From: Chroogloeocystis siderophila 5.2 s.c.1
GTDB taxonomy: Bacteria; Cyanobacteriota; Cyanobacteriia; Cyanobacteriales; Chroococcidiopsidaceae
Assembly (NCBI RefSeq): GCF_001904655.1
Contig: NZ_MRCC01000017.1
Location: 1-64,000, forward strand
Direction of reading: 5' to 3'
DNA length: 64,000 nucleotides
Below, one piece after another: positions 9,811-18,607 of this stretch. Under the pieces are notes generated by a model that was given only the letters and a program-made list of their open reading frames with translations, did no database searches and had not been told where the DNA came from. Within the stretch, counting starts at the first letter, position 1, and each line of letters opens with the position of its first letter. Position numbers and translations under genes: made by a program.

Positions 9811-10968
9811 ATGACGTCTCAGTTTGAATATGACATCATCTCTAACGCTGAAGACGAGCAAAGACTAGGAAAAATCTTACAGCAGTGCTTCAACTCTCCA
9901 CCCGACAGCATCAAAACTTACCTTCAACGTGTTGGTAGAGAAAACTTCCGCAGCATCCGTCATTCAAACCAAATTATTGGTGGTTTAGTGATTCTTCCCC
10001 AAGGACAATGGTTTGGGGCTGAGTGTGTCCCCATGGGAGGAATTCAAGCAGTGGGTATAGCCCCAGAATATCGCGGTTCTGGTGCAGCATTAGAATTAAT
10101 GCAACAAACTGTCAAAGAACTCTATGCGCAGGGTATAGCAATTTCTACGCTGTATCCTGCAACGCAACGATTGTATCGCCAAGCCGGATACGAACAAGGT
10201 GGAAGCCTTTGCACTTGGGAAATGCCAACACAGAGTATTATGATGCGCGATCGCACACTACCAATGCAAGCTGTCGCCCTTGATTGTCATAAATTCTATA
10301 ATCTTCATCAGCAACAAGCAAAATCAACAAATGGTTATTTGCAAAGTCATCAATCGATTTGGCAAGAGATCGTTGAATTATCTACTTATGCTTATCTGAT
10401 TGGCGATCGACCTGAAGGTTATCTACTGTTTAAACAACAGGAAGTTAATAATAGCAGTTGTCTTGTAATCCGCGATCTTGTCTTGCTTACTGCAGGCGCA
10501 GTGCAGCGTTTCTGGACATTTATTAGCGATCACCGTTCGCAAGTTGAAAAAGTACGATGGAGGGCTTCTCCTAACAATTTCTTAACGCTAGTTTTGCCGG
10601 AACAAACTGCTAAATTAGCAAACTTAGAGCATTGGATGGTGCGAATCGTAGATGTTATGAAAGCTTTAGAGAAACGTGGTTATCCACAAGAATTAATCAC
10701 CGAATTACATTTGGAAGTTCGTGATGACTTGATTGTAGAAAATAACGACAAATTCATTTTAAAAGTAGCACAAGGACGCGGTGAAGTAGTACGAGGAGGA
10801 AAAGGAGAATTAAAGCTTGATGTCAGAGGATTATCTCCCCTATACACAGGATTATTTACACCACAGCAATTGCAACTTGTAGGATGGTTAGAAGCTACAG
10901 AAACAGCTTTATCAATAGCAACACAGATTTTTGTTAGTTCTTCACCTTGGATGTCAGACTTCTTTTGA
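9811..10968 (+). CDS. Eis-like GNAT N-acetyltransferase
   Basis: Protein of 385 residues with the three-part layout of the Eis family. An N-terminal GNAT domain carries the acetyl-CoA motif VGIAPEYRGSGAALELM near residue 86-102; a second, degenerate GNAT-like part is in the middle; a C-terminal SCP2-like domain carries RDDLIVENNDKFILKV near 305-325. It ends in DFF: Eis enzymes use the terminal carboxylate of a C-terminal Phe as catalytic base, so the intact tail suggests an active enzyme. The substrate is unknown; Eis acetylates amines, including aminoglycosides, in other bacteria. The stop lies 6 bases before the SDR start, so the two are likely co-transcribed. Confidence 0.8.
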   Translation: MTSQFEYDIISNAEDEQRLGKILQQCFNSPPDSIKTYLQRVGRENFRSIRHSNQIIGGLVILPQGQWFGAECVPMGGIQAVGIAPEYRGSGAALELMQQTVKELYAQGIAISTLYPATQRLYRQAGYEQGGSLCTWEMPTQSIMMRDRTLPMQAVALDCHKFYNLHQQQAKSTNGYLQSHQSIWQEIVELSTYAYLIGDRPEGYLLFKQQEVNNSSCLVIRDLVLLTAGAVQRFWTFISDHRSQVEKVRWRASPNNFLTLVLPEQTAKLANLEHWMVRIVDVMKALEKRGYPQELITELHLEVRDDLIVENNDKFILKVAQGRGEVVRGGKGELKLDVRGLSPLYTGLFTPQQLQLVGWLEATETALSIATQIFVSSSPWMSDFF

Positions 10969-10974
10969 TTAGAA

Positions 10975-11769
10975 ATGAACTACAGTGCAGAAATAGTGAA
11001 AGATTACGGGTTATCTAATAAAGTGGCTTTAGTGACGGGAGTGAGTCGCATTCAAGGAATTGGCTTTGCGATCGCTCGTGCTTTAGCTGAAGCTGGGGCG
11101 AATGTTTTTACAACTTATTATCGTCCGTATGATGCTTTGATGCCTTGGGGAAGCCGCGATCAAGAAGCAGAAGAAATTATTACCATGCTGCAATCTTATC
11201 AAGTAAAAGCTGCTGGATTGGAAGCGAATCTTGCTGAATCAGAGATACCAAAACAATTATTTGAACAAGTAGAAAATTTACTGGGTTCGGTGGATATTTT
11301 GGTGAACAATGCAGCATACGATGAACAAGTTGATATCTACTCGCTATCTGCTGATTTACTTGATACACACTATGCAGTCAATGTACGGGGAACTACACTG
11401 TTGTGTCAAGAATTCGCACAGCGTCACGATGGACGGTTAGGGGGAAGAATCATTAATCTGACTTCTGGTCAGAGTTTAGCACCAATGCCAGAGAACCTCC
11501 CTTATGCAATTACGAAAGGCGCAATCGAGGCACTAACTATCAGTTTAAGCGCTAGCTTGGCAGAGAAAAATATTACGGTTAATGCAGTCGATCCTGGTGC
11601 AACAGATACGGATTGGATGAGTGCAGAATTTCGGAATCAACTTGCAATAAAATCGCCCTTTGGTCGTGTTGGTACACCAGAAGATGCAGCACGCGTTATT
11701 CTGTTTCTAGCTTCCGCGCAAGCACAATGGATTACCGGACAAATTATTCGTTCAAGGGGTGGATTGTAA
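10975..11769 (+). CDS. Short-chain dehydrogenase/reductase (SDR)
   Basis: Classical SDR of 264 residues with a Rossmann fold. The cofactor loop is TGVSRIQGIGFAIARALA, which has an IQ insertion relative to TGxxxGxG and resembles enoyl-reductase-like or FabG-like variants. NNAA is at about residue 105; the catalytic set is Ser in LTSGQ, Tyr and Lys in YAITKG. The C-terminus (GRVGTPEDAARVILFLASAQAQWITGQI) follows the FabG pattern. NAD or NADP preference and substrate cannot be told. It follows the GNAT gene by 6 bases. Confidence 0.85.
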   Translation: MNYSAEIVKDYGLSNKVALVTGVSRIQGIGFAIARALAEAGANVFTTYYRPYDALMPWGSRDQEAEEIITMLQSYQVKAAGLEANLAESEIPKQLFEQVENLLGSVDILVNNAAYDEQVDIYSLSADLLDTHYAVNVRGTTLLCQEFAQRHDGRLGGRIINLTSGQSLAPMPENLPYAITKGAIEALTISLSASLAEKNITVNAVDPGATDTDWMSAEFRNQLAIKSPFGRVGTPEDAARVILFLASAQAQWITGQIIRSRGGL

Positions 11770-11910
11770 TACTACTGTATTTGTTGCAAAAACTTTAATG
11801 TATGGGTGAAAGCACAATGACTTTCAGTCAATAGACACAATCAATCTCCTTTTAGAAAGTTGAGGTCATCAAACGATGACTCATGAAGGCGTGTATAGAG
11901 GCATTGTGAT

Positions 11911-12318
11911 ATGAGTATGACTGGACTGTCTGTGTCTGATACAACTACACAAGAAACCAACATTTGACTTAATGATGTTGCTCAAGAGTATGGATTAGAC
12001 GACAAACATTTAGTTTTTCAAGGACTTCGGATGACATTGCAGGTGTTGCGCGATCGCCTCATCCTGCTTGAAGCTAACCACTTGGGTGCTCAACTGCCCA
12101 TTTTATTGATGAGTAGTTTCTATTACGAAAACTGGCGTCCTTCTACTAGCCCTAGTCAAGAAAGGAAGAAAGATGAATTTTTTAATAGCATCCGCAATCG
12201 ACTGCAAAACGTAAATGCTAACATGGATATTGAGGGGATGGCGGGAGAAATCGAAGTCATGACTGGTATTTTACCTTCTGGCCTAAAAAAATTATGCTTT
12301 GAATCAGTAAGAGCATAG
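11911..12318 (+). pseudogene. DUF2267 protein interrupted by an in-frame TGA
   Basis: From ATG 11911 the frame reads MSMTGLSVSDTTTQETNI, then TGA (11965-11967), then LNDVAQEYGLDDKHLVFQGLRMTLQVLRDRL and on to 12318. DUF2267 proteins usually begin with a stretch like TNIWLxD-I, so the TGA stands where Trp (TGG) is expected: a single G-to-A nonsense change. The rest keeps the family features (HLGAQLPILL, YYENWRPS, EFFNSI). Re-initiation at ATG 12031 would give a 95-residue protein missing the first helices. The gene lies between the SDR gene and sbtA. Confidence 0.7.
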
Positions 12319-12526
12319 ACTAAGAAACAAGCTTTCTCTTGAGCAGTCATGATGGAGATCTGATGCAGATTTAAAAACAATACTTCTAGCTTAATACCAA
12401 TTCTCTATGAGCCTGCATAGAATAAAGCTTGGTGAAAGAGCGCTTCAAGGATGAAATCATAACTTGTCAAAGAGGATACTAACTCAGAAGATAATTGAGC
12501 TAATTCATCTTAGATATGTTGACGCA

Positions 12527-12555
12527 ATTGTCTCCTTTTAGACAATGTTTTTTAG
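12527..12555 (+). terminator. Rho-independent terminator downstream of the DUF2267 gene
   Basis: The hairpin ATTGTCT-(CCTTTT)-AGACAAT is followed by GTTTTTT. Seven perfect base pairs and a T-run make a plausible intrinsic terminator. It lies about 210 bases past the DUF2267 stop, in an otherwise empty 450-base spacer. Confidence 0.5.
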
Positions 12556-12724
12556 TTTCGAGAAGGAGCGATAATACTTTAAAAAACACACTTGCAGATC
12601 TCCGAGTTCTATCTTAGGCAAAGTTATTTTACGGTCTCTGCACTAGAAAAATAAATGATTATCATTTTTATTTCTCTCTTAACTTTATTGCAGCTTCAAA
12701 ATTCCAAAGCCTTGTATTACTGAG

Positions 12725-12751
12725 GTTTTAGGGTGCTTGTCACCCCAAAAC
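12725..12751 (-). terminator. Hairpin just downstream of sbtA
   Basis: An inverted repeat GTTTTAGGGTG-(CTTGT)-CACCCCAAAAC with one mismatch lies 17 bases past the sbtA stop. The stem is strong, with A/T-rich ends, but no long T-run follows on the minus strand, so it may act as terminator or as a 3' stabilising hairpin. Confidence 0.5.
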
Positions 12752-12767
12752 CGCGACCTGTCTGGAA

Positions 12768-13985
12768 TCAGCTGCCCATCAGCGCCTGGGCGAGTCCGAT
12801 GTAGAGCGGTATTCCCAAGGCAATCGCAACCGGCGTGCCGATGGCTGTGGACGCGCCTATGTAGGCGGAGGGATTGGCTGACGGGATACCGGCTCGTAAA
12901 GTGGGCGGTCCTGAGATGTCTGAACTGGAAGCCGCAATGATGGCTAGGAGGGCGACGCCGCCAGGGCTGAACCCCGTTGCGTAGTGGGCAATCATGCCGA
13001 GACCGAACGCTATGAACCCATGCAGCAGCGGCGCTACCAGGGCATACAAGGCGTACCACTGAGCCACCTTGCGTAGCTCACCAAGCCTTGCCCAGGCTTC
13101 CATACCCATTACCAGCATCAGTATCGAAAGCAGTCCGCGGAAGAGGGGCTCGTAGAAGCTTTCAAAGACACTTTCCGGTCGGGTTATCAGACCTAGAGCA
13201 AGACCGAGCAGCAGTGCTGATAGGGCAGATCCCTGGAGGCTTTCTTTCACGATTGGCCATATTTTGACCCGCTTGCCTGCAGTACCGCGCTGTTCGCGGG
13301 GATACCCGCTTGCGGTAATGCGCTGCTTGCTGAGATACTCCTGCCTGCTGGTGGGATACTCCAGCTTGCTGAAAGATGCGTCTGCGGTACTGAAAGATGC
13401 GCCTGCGGTACTGAAAGATGCGCCTGCGGTACTGAAAGATGTGTCTGCGGTACTGAAAGATGTGTCTGCGGTATCGCGCTGCTGACTGAGATGCTCCCGC
13501 TTGCTAGTATAAATGCTGGCTACAACGATCGCAGTCACGAGTGCTGGGATGTCCATGAAGGGATAGAGTGCGCCGGTCCAGGCTTCGTATTGAATGCCTT
13601 GCGCTTCCAGTACCGTTATGCCAGCGGCGAGGGTAGAGCCACTCACGGCACCGAATAAGCCTGCAGTCGCAACGGCATCCACGGTTCTGACTTTCGGCAG
13701 CTTGGCCAGCGTGTAGCGCCCGATGAACACGATAAGGATTCCCATTACCACGGCGAACAGCGCGGGCAACAGCATCTCCGCCAAATTGGCACTGCGGATC
13801 GCAATACCGCCGCCCAGACCGACTTTGATGAGCAGCATGAAGACGATAAACTTATAGATCGCATCTGGAATTTGCAGTTGGCTACCGAGGGCGGCAAGGA
13901 CTATACCTCCAATTAGAAAGCTGAGCGTCGGGGACTGAAACTGCGCCCCAAATTTCGCCAAGAAATCGAGCAAGAAATCCACCAA
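12768..13985 (-). CDS. sbtA: High-affinity Na+-dependent bicarbonate transporter SbtA
   Basis: Protein of 405 residues closely matching cyanobacterial SbtA: FQSPTLSFLIGGIVLAALGSQLQIP at the start, GLFGAVSGSTLAAGITVLEAQ near 110-128, YPFMDIPALVTAIVVASIY, and the C-terminal block AASSSDISGPPTLRAGIPSANPSAYIGASTAIGTP. SbtA imports HCO3- with Na+ at the plasma membrane under low CO2 and is controlled by the PII-like protein SbtB. The central cytoplasmic loop (about 161-240) is longer than usual and holds five heptapeptide repeats of the STADTSF/STAGASF type at residues 171-205. Third-position G/C is clearly higher than in neighbouring genes and no GCGATCGC site lies inside, which hints at transfer. 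SbtB is encoded divergently, 1.15 kb away. Confidence 0.93.
   Translation of the reverse strand: MVDFLLDFLAKFGAQFQSPTLSFLIGGIVLAALGSQLQIPDAIYKFIVFMLLIKVGLGGGIAIRSANLAEMLLPALFAVVMGILIVFIGRYTLAKLPKVRTVDAVATAGLFGAVSGSTLAAGITVLEAQGIQYEAWTGALYPFMDIPALVTAIVVASIYTSKREHLSQQRDTADTSFSTADTSFSTAGASFSTAGASFSTADASFSKLEYPTSRQEYLSKQRITASGYPREQRGTAGKRVKIWPIVKESLQGSALSALLLGLALGLITRPESVFESFYEPLFRGLLSILMLVMGMEAWARLGELRKVAQWYALYALVAPLLHGFIAFGLGMIAHYATGFSPGGVALLAIIAASSSDISGPPTLRAGIPSANPSAYIGASTAIGTPVAIALGIPLYIGLAQALMGS
13371..13475 (+). repeat. Five tandem 21-bp repeats inside sbtA
   Basis: On the plus strand the unit is CTGAAAGATGCGCCTGCGGTA (variants with GTGTCTG). Five copies follow without gaps and stay in frame, encoding the heptads (S/D)TADTSF, STAGASF and STADASF in the SbtA cytoplasmic loop. 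Two copies are identical, so expansion is recent. More degenerate related segments continue toward 13320. Confidence 0.85.
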
Positions 13986-14047
13986 TACCTCCTTTCGTCT
14001 CCTCTAACGAAGAGCGATTATTGTGATAAGTGAGTTTTGAAAAGTAA

Positions 14048-14102
14048 GGTGAAGCACTTCACCCCTATAGCACAGGTGTTACGCGAGAACCTGTCAACAG
14101 GT
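14048..14102. promoter_or_regulatory. Two dyads upstream of sbtA, candidate operators
   Basis: GGTGAAGCACTTCACC (14048-14063) has two perfect 7-base arms around CA, and ACCTGTCAACAGGT (14089-14102) has 6-base arms around CA. They lie 63-117 bases upstream of the sbtA start. ACAGGTGTT also occurs twice as a direct repeat (14072 and 14097). Symmetric sites at this distance suggest binding of a dimeric regulator; the known regulators of sbtA are LysR-type NdhR/CcmR and CmpR, and whether these dyads are theirs is untested. Confidence 0.4.
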
Positions 14103-14288
14103 GTTCAGAGATGGTTGCTCTCCGAACGGAGCCGGAAGGTGATAGCTATCCTGCACTACTCTGCATAGATCTTGATCTATCAATATCTGAGCCTTAATGT
14201 GTTTAAGTCTATCCCGAAATGCACAAATTTTTGCGCTCTCTAACATGGATTTGAAACGCAATATCAAATTCAAATTATAAGTTTTTCT

Positions 14289-14498
14289 TTATGTTTGGCG
14301 ATATCCGCTGCTGGTTAATGTGAATTGCGATCGCATTTTCTTAATGCAGACATGCCCTTTACCACCGATCAAGAAGATCCAACCATGGGAGGGTTCTAAA
14401 GCACAGAGCAAGCGGCGATTACTGCCATACACCTGCACCATCCACCCCTCATCTGTATCCAACTTTAATTGTGGCTGCCTCGATTCAAACTTATTCAT
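14289..14498 (-). CDS. Small hypothetical protein between sbtA and sbtB
   Basis: A 69-residue frame starting MNKFESRQPQLKLDTDEGW, with GGAG eight bases before the ATG. The frame is open further upstream (to 14672), but the ATG with ribosome-binding site is preferred. The middle (MVQVYGSNRRLLCALEPSHGWIFLIGG) looks like a soluble domain leading into what might once have been a hydrophobic segment; the tail (KGHVCIKKMRSQFTL) is basic and unlike it, so the end may be frameshifted. I do not recognise a family. It overlaps a HIP1 site. Its place between sbtA and sbtB is suggestive but gives no function. Confidence 0.4.
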   Translation of the reverse strand: MNKFESRQPQLKLDTDEGWMVQVYGSNRRLLCALEPSHGWIFLIGGKGHVCIKKMRSQFTLTSSGYRQT

Positions 14499-14672
14499 GG
14501 TTTTCGCTCCATGCTGGTTGTATGTATCGCTTACAGGCTGCTTGCCTGTAGTCTCACGGAACACCTGTCGAAAATTCACCTGTGTGATGTGTGTAGCAGC
14601 TTCAGAACAGTGGTTGTGTCTTTGAGCTGCTTTCGCTGAATTTATAGATATAAGCCTATATTTCAAGCACAT

Positions 14673-15448
<776 letters not shown>

Positions 15449-15544
15449 CTCAAAACTCTGTCTTCCACGGTCAATGGTCTCATCATGAGAACGTCACCAC
15501 TTTCGAGAATTCAATTTGAGAGTTTCGGGTCTGCTGATAGTGCT

Positions 15545-15775
15545 TCAGGGCATAGGCTTACGGGGAACATTGTGCTTGTCACCGACAAATGAACACATTA
15601 ACCATCGCTCAAACACTTCCGTCACTCGTGCAATTGCTGCTAATTCCACAAACTGCCGCCCGCAAACTTGGCAACGAAATCGAGGTTTGTGATAGTGTGT
15701 CCGTATTTGATGATTTGCGTTGATTGGCACTGGTGACAGTTCATTGCCATGCCTGAAATTACTGAGTATGATCAC
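15545..15775 (-). pseudogene. Remnant of an IS1-type transposase N-terminus
   Basis: A 76-residue frame contains INANHQIRTHYHKPRFRCQVCGRQFVE, which resembles the zinc-finger start of IS1-family transposases (CPxC...NGxxxGKQRYxCxxCGxQF). The first cysteine pair is lost (reading LSPVPINANH) and the frame ends shortly after. I find no catalytic domain or terminal repeats nearby. It sits 100 bases past sbtB and suggests past mobile-element activity at the sbtA/sbtB locus. Confidence 0.4.
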
Positions 15776-16194
15776 TTATCACCTTACCATTGCTATGCGT
15801 AACTACCGAAACGCCGAACTTTATTGCTGCTTGACCTGATTCAAATAAAAATGCTGAAAATTTCGGTAGTGATTTTGATGAAACGCGACCAGAATCGTGA
15901 TGATTTTGCTCAAGCATCAGCTTATTCCTCCCTGCTTTAACAGCTGTTTACGCCATTGCGCTTCAAATACTTGACACAAATCATCTACATGACAGAACAA
16001 TACCTTTAAACTAAACATAAAGTAGTTTGCTGAATTCGTCGTTATTTTCAGCTTACTACTTATCCCGAACTCAGGTTCAGTACGCCCATTGATAAGGCAA
16101 AAAAAATTTAATATGTAAATAATACCACCTCATAATTCATACCTGTGCGCCTCTTTTAACTTTACAAGCCGCCTTTAGCCGAACACGACTTACC
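15776..16194. other. Intergenic region, no gene seen
   Basis: About 420 bases between the transposase remnant and the ABC permease gene. No convincing frame or hairpin was found. The early part (15800-15920) contains GC-balanced sequence that may be decayed coding DNA; the final 100 bases should contain the permease promoter. Confidence 0.35.
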
Positions 16195-18561
16195 ATGTCA
16201 CCACTTGCTCAAAAACTCTGGCGCGATCTCTTGCATTGGCGAGGACAAGCGATCGCGATCATACTGGTTGTTGCGTGTGGTATTGCTAGCTTTGTTTCGA
16301 TGTTAAGTGCATATCATTCATTGCAACTATCGCAAGCGACATATTATGAGCAATATCGCTTTGCAGATATATTCGTACAACTGAAGCGTGCGCCTGAGTC
16401 ATTTGTTAATCAAATTGCTGCTATTTCAGGGGTAGCACAATTACAAACACGAGTTGTGATGGATGTCACACTCGATATTCCACAACGCGATGAACCAGCG
16501 ATCGGACGGTTGATATCAATTCCTGAACAGCCGAGTGTCATGCTAAACGATCTTTATTTGCGTCAAGGGCGATACATTCAAGCAGGGCGTAACCATGAAG
16601 TATTAGTCAGTGAAGCCTTTGTTAACGCCAATCAACTGCAATTAGGAGATATGCTAGGAGCCGTTATTAATGGGCGCTGGCAATCTTTGCAGATTGTTGG
16701 TATTGCGCTTTCGCCTGAATATATTTATGAAATTCGTGGTGCAGGAAATTTGTTTCCAGACAACGAGCGGTTTGGCGTGTTATGGATAGGACGCGAGGCG
16801 TTAGCTACTGCATTTAACATGGATGGTGCATTTAATGATCTTACTCTGTCGCTGATGCCCCAAGCAAGTCAAGCTGATATCATTTCTCAACTCGATCGCT
16901 TGCTAGCACCTTATGGTGGTTTAGGAGCTTACGGAAGAGAAGATCAAATTTCGCATCGAGTTTTATCCGATGAAATTACGCAACTACAAGGAACAGCTAC
17001 AGTAGTACCGATTGTCTTTTTAGGAATTGCAGCATTTCTGTTGCATATCTCACTATCACGACTGGTGAGTACCCAGCGCGAACAAATTGCAGTACTCAAA
17101 GCTTTTGGGTATAGCAATAACACAATCGGTATGCATTACTTCAAATTTGTGCTGGCGATTGTCTTGGTGGGAGCAATATTTGGAACAGGAATTGGGGTAT
17201 GGTTCGGCAATGCTGTGACACATACTTATGCTCAGTTTTACGCTTTTCCTGTGTTGCGCTACGAAGCCAGAATCGAATTGATTATTGCAGCAATTGTCAT
17301 CAGTGGAGGAGCAGCACTATTTGGGGCTTTTATTGCTGTGCGACGTGCTGTATTGTTACCACCTGCTGAAGCCATGCGCCCAGAACCACCTGCGGTATTT
17401 CGCCTGACATTGATCGAACGGATGGGACTGCATACTTGGCTATCGCCTGTAGGACGCATGATTGCGCGAAATATTGAGCGTAAACCCGTACAAGCATTTT
17501 TTGCAGCCTTAGGAATTGCGCTTGCGATTGCGATGCTTGTGGTGGGACGTTACTTGATTGATGCTGTTGAATACATGATTGATGTGCAGTTTCGTCAGGT
17601 GCAGCGTGAGGATATCACAATCGTATTCAACAATCCTCGTCCGGCTCGCGTCCGTTACGAAGTCAATCGTTTACCTGGTGTTTTGTCCTCCGAACCTTTT
17701 CGCAGTGTAGCAGCCCGCTTACGCTTTGAACATCGATCGCGCCGCATTGCCATCACAGGGTTAGAACCAACAGGAAAATTGCGTCGCTTAATTGATCGAC
17801 AACTCAACACAGTTAATTTACCACCTAATGGTATCGTTTTAACCAAAGCCTTAGCAGATATCTTACACATTGGTTCAGGAGATCTACTCACAGTTGAAGT
17901 TTTAGAAGAAGAACGCCCGATCCGCACAGTTCCAGTTGTTGGATTCGTTGATGAGATGATTGGTGTTGCTGCTTACATGGATATTCATGCGTTAAATCGA
18001 TTGATGCAAGAAGGAGGCACAATTTCAGGCGCATTTTTAGCAATTGATACCAACCAAACCAATCAATTATATACGCTATTAAAACGAACACCCGCTGTTA
18101 CCGGAATTTCTATTCGTCAAGCTGCGATCGCCCAGTTTCAAGAAACAATCGCTAGCAGTAGAGCAATTTTTACTACTGTTTTGGTGATTTTCGCCTGTAT
18201 TATTGCTTTTGGTGTTGTCTACAATTCAGCAAGAATTGCCCTATCAGAACGCAGTCGCGAATTAGCAACTTTACGCATTATGGGCTTTTCTCGCGCTCAA
18301 GTAACAGTGATTCTTTTGGGTGAACAAGCTGCGATTATTCTATTTGCCCTTCCTTGGGGTTTTGTGTTGGGTTATGCTTTCTCAGCATTTTTGTCTGCAG
18401 CTTTTGAGTCAGAACTGTATCGCATTCCCTTAATTATCACTAAAACAAGTTATGCTTTTGCTTTTGGTGTGATTGCGATCGCCGCGATCATTTCAGGATT
18501 CATTATTCGCCGTCAGGTAAATCGACTTGATTTAGTTGCAGTCCTTAAAACTCGTGAGTAG
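16195..18561 (+). CDS. ABC exporter permease with two FtsX domains
   Basis: Protein of 788 residues. It has an N-terminal membrane segment (GQAIAIILVVACGIASFVSML), a large periplasmic part, then a first FtsX domain at about 265-395 (three segments, VSTQREQIAVLKAFGYSNNTIGMHY). The second half repeats the plan: segment at about 435-455, periplasmic part, and a second FtsX domain at about 655-785 with SERSRELATLRIMGFSRAQV. This is the layout of large MacB/FtsX-type permeases that work by mechanotransmission rather than passing substrate through the membrane. The fitting fusion protein gene (18608) lies next to it but on the opposite strand, and the ATPase gene (21062) is 2.5 kb away. The substrate is unknown. 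Confidence 0.85.
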   Translation: MSPLAQKLWRDLLHWRGQAIAIILVVACGIASFVSMLSAYHSLQLSQATYYEQYRFADIFVQLKRAPESFVNQIAAISGVAQLQTRVVMDVTLDIPQRDEPAIGRLISIPEQPSVMLNDLYLRQGRYIQAGRNHEVLVSEAFVNANQLQLGDMLGAVINGRWQSLQIVGIALSPEYIYEIRGAGNLFPDNERFGVLWIGREALATAFNMDGAFNDLTLSLMPQASQADIISQLDRLLAPYGGLGAYGREDQISHRVLSDEITQLQGTATVVPIVFLGIAAFLLHISLSRLVSTQREQIAVLKAFGYSNNTIGMHYFKFVLAIVLVGAIFGTGIGVWFGNAVTHTYAQFYAFPVLRYEARIELIIAAIVISGGAALFGAFIAVRRAVLLPPAEAMRPEPPAVFRLTLIERMGLHTWLSPVGRMIARNIERKPVQAFFAALGIALAIAMLVVGRYLIDAVEYMIDVQFRQVQREDITIVFNNPRPARVRYEVNRLPGVLSSEPFRSVAARLRFEHRSRRIAITGLEPTGKLRRLIDRQLNTVNLPPNGIVLTKALADILHIGSGDLLTVEVLEEERPIRTVPVVGFVDEMIGVAAYMDIHALNRLMQEGGTISGAFLAIDTNQTNQLYTLLKRTPAVTGISIRQAAIAQFQETIASSRAIFTTVLVIFACIIAFGVVYNSARIALSERSRELATLRIMGFSRAQVTVILLGEQAAIILFALPWGFVLGYAFSAFLSAAFESELYRIPLIITKTSYAFAFGVIAIAAIISGFIIRRQVNRLDLVAVLKTRE

Positions 18562-18607
18562 CAGAGGAAACAGAGAGAGATTTGTGCATCAATGAGAACT
18601 TGACAAA

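Noticed and set aside
6457-12318. Possible recoding of TGA as a sense codon
   Set aside because: Two in-frame TGAs occur near each other, but intact genes such as sbtA and the FecCD permease at 54303 end in TGA, so general recoding is not credible.
13371-13475. Regular 21-bp repeats that might look like a CRISPR array
   Set aside because: The units are contiguous without spacers, in frame, and inside sbtA; they encode a heptapeptide repeat.
13264-13485. Plus-strand open frame of 73 residues with LKDAPAVLKD repeats
   Set aside because: It is the antisense reading of the sbtA repeat; no ribosome-binding site or family match.
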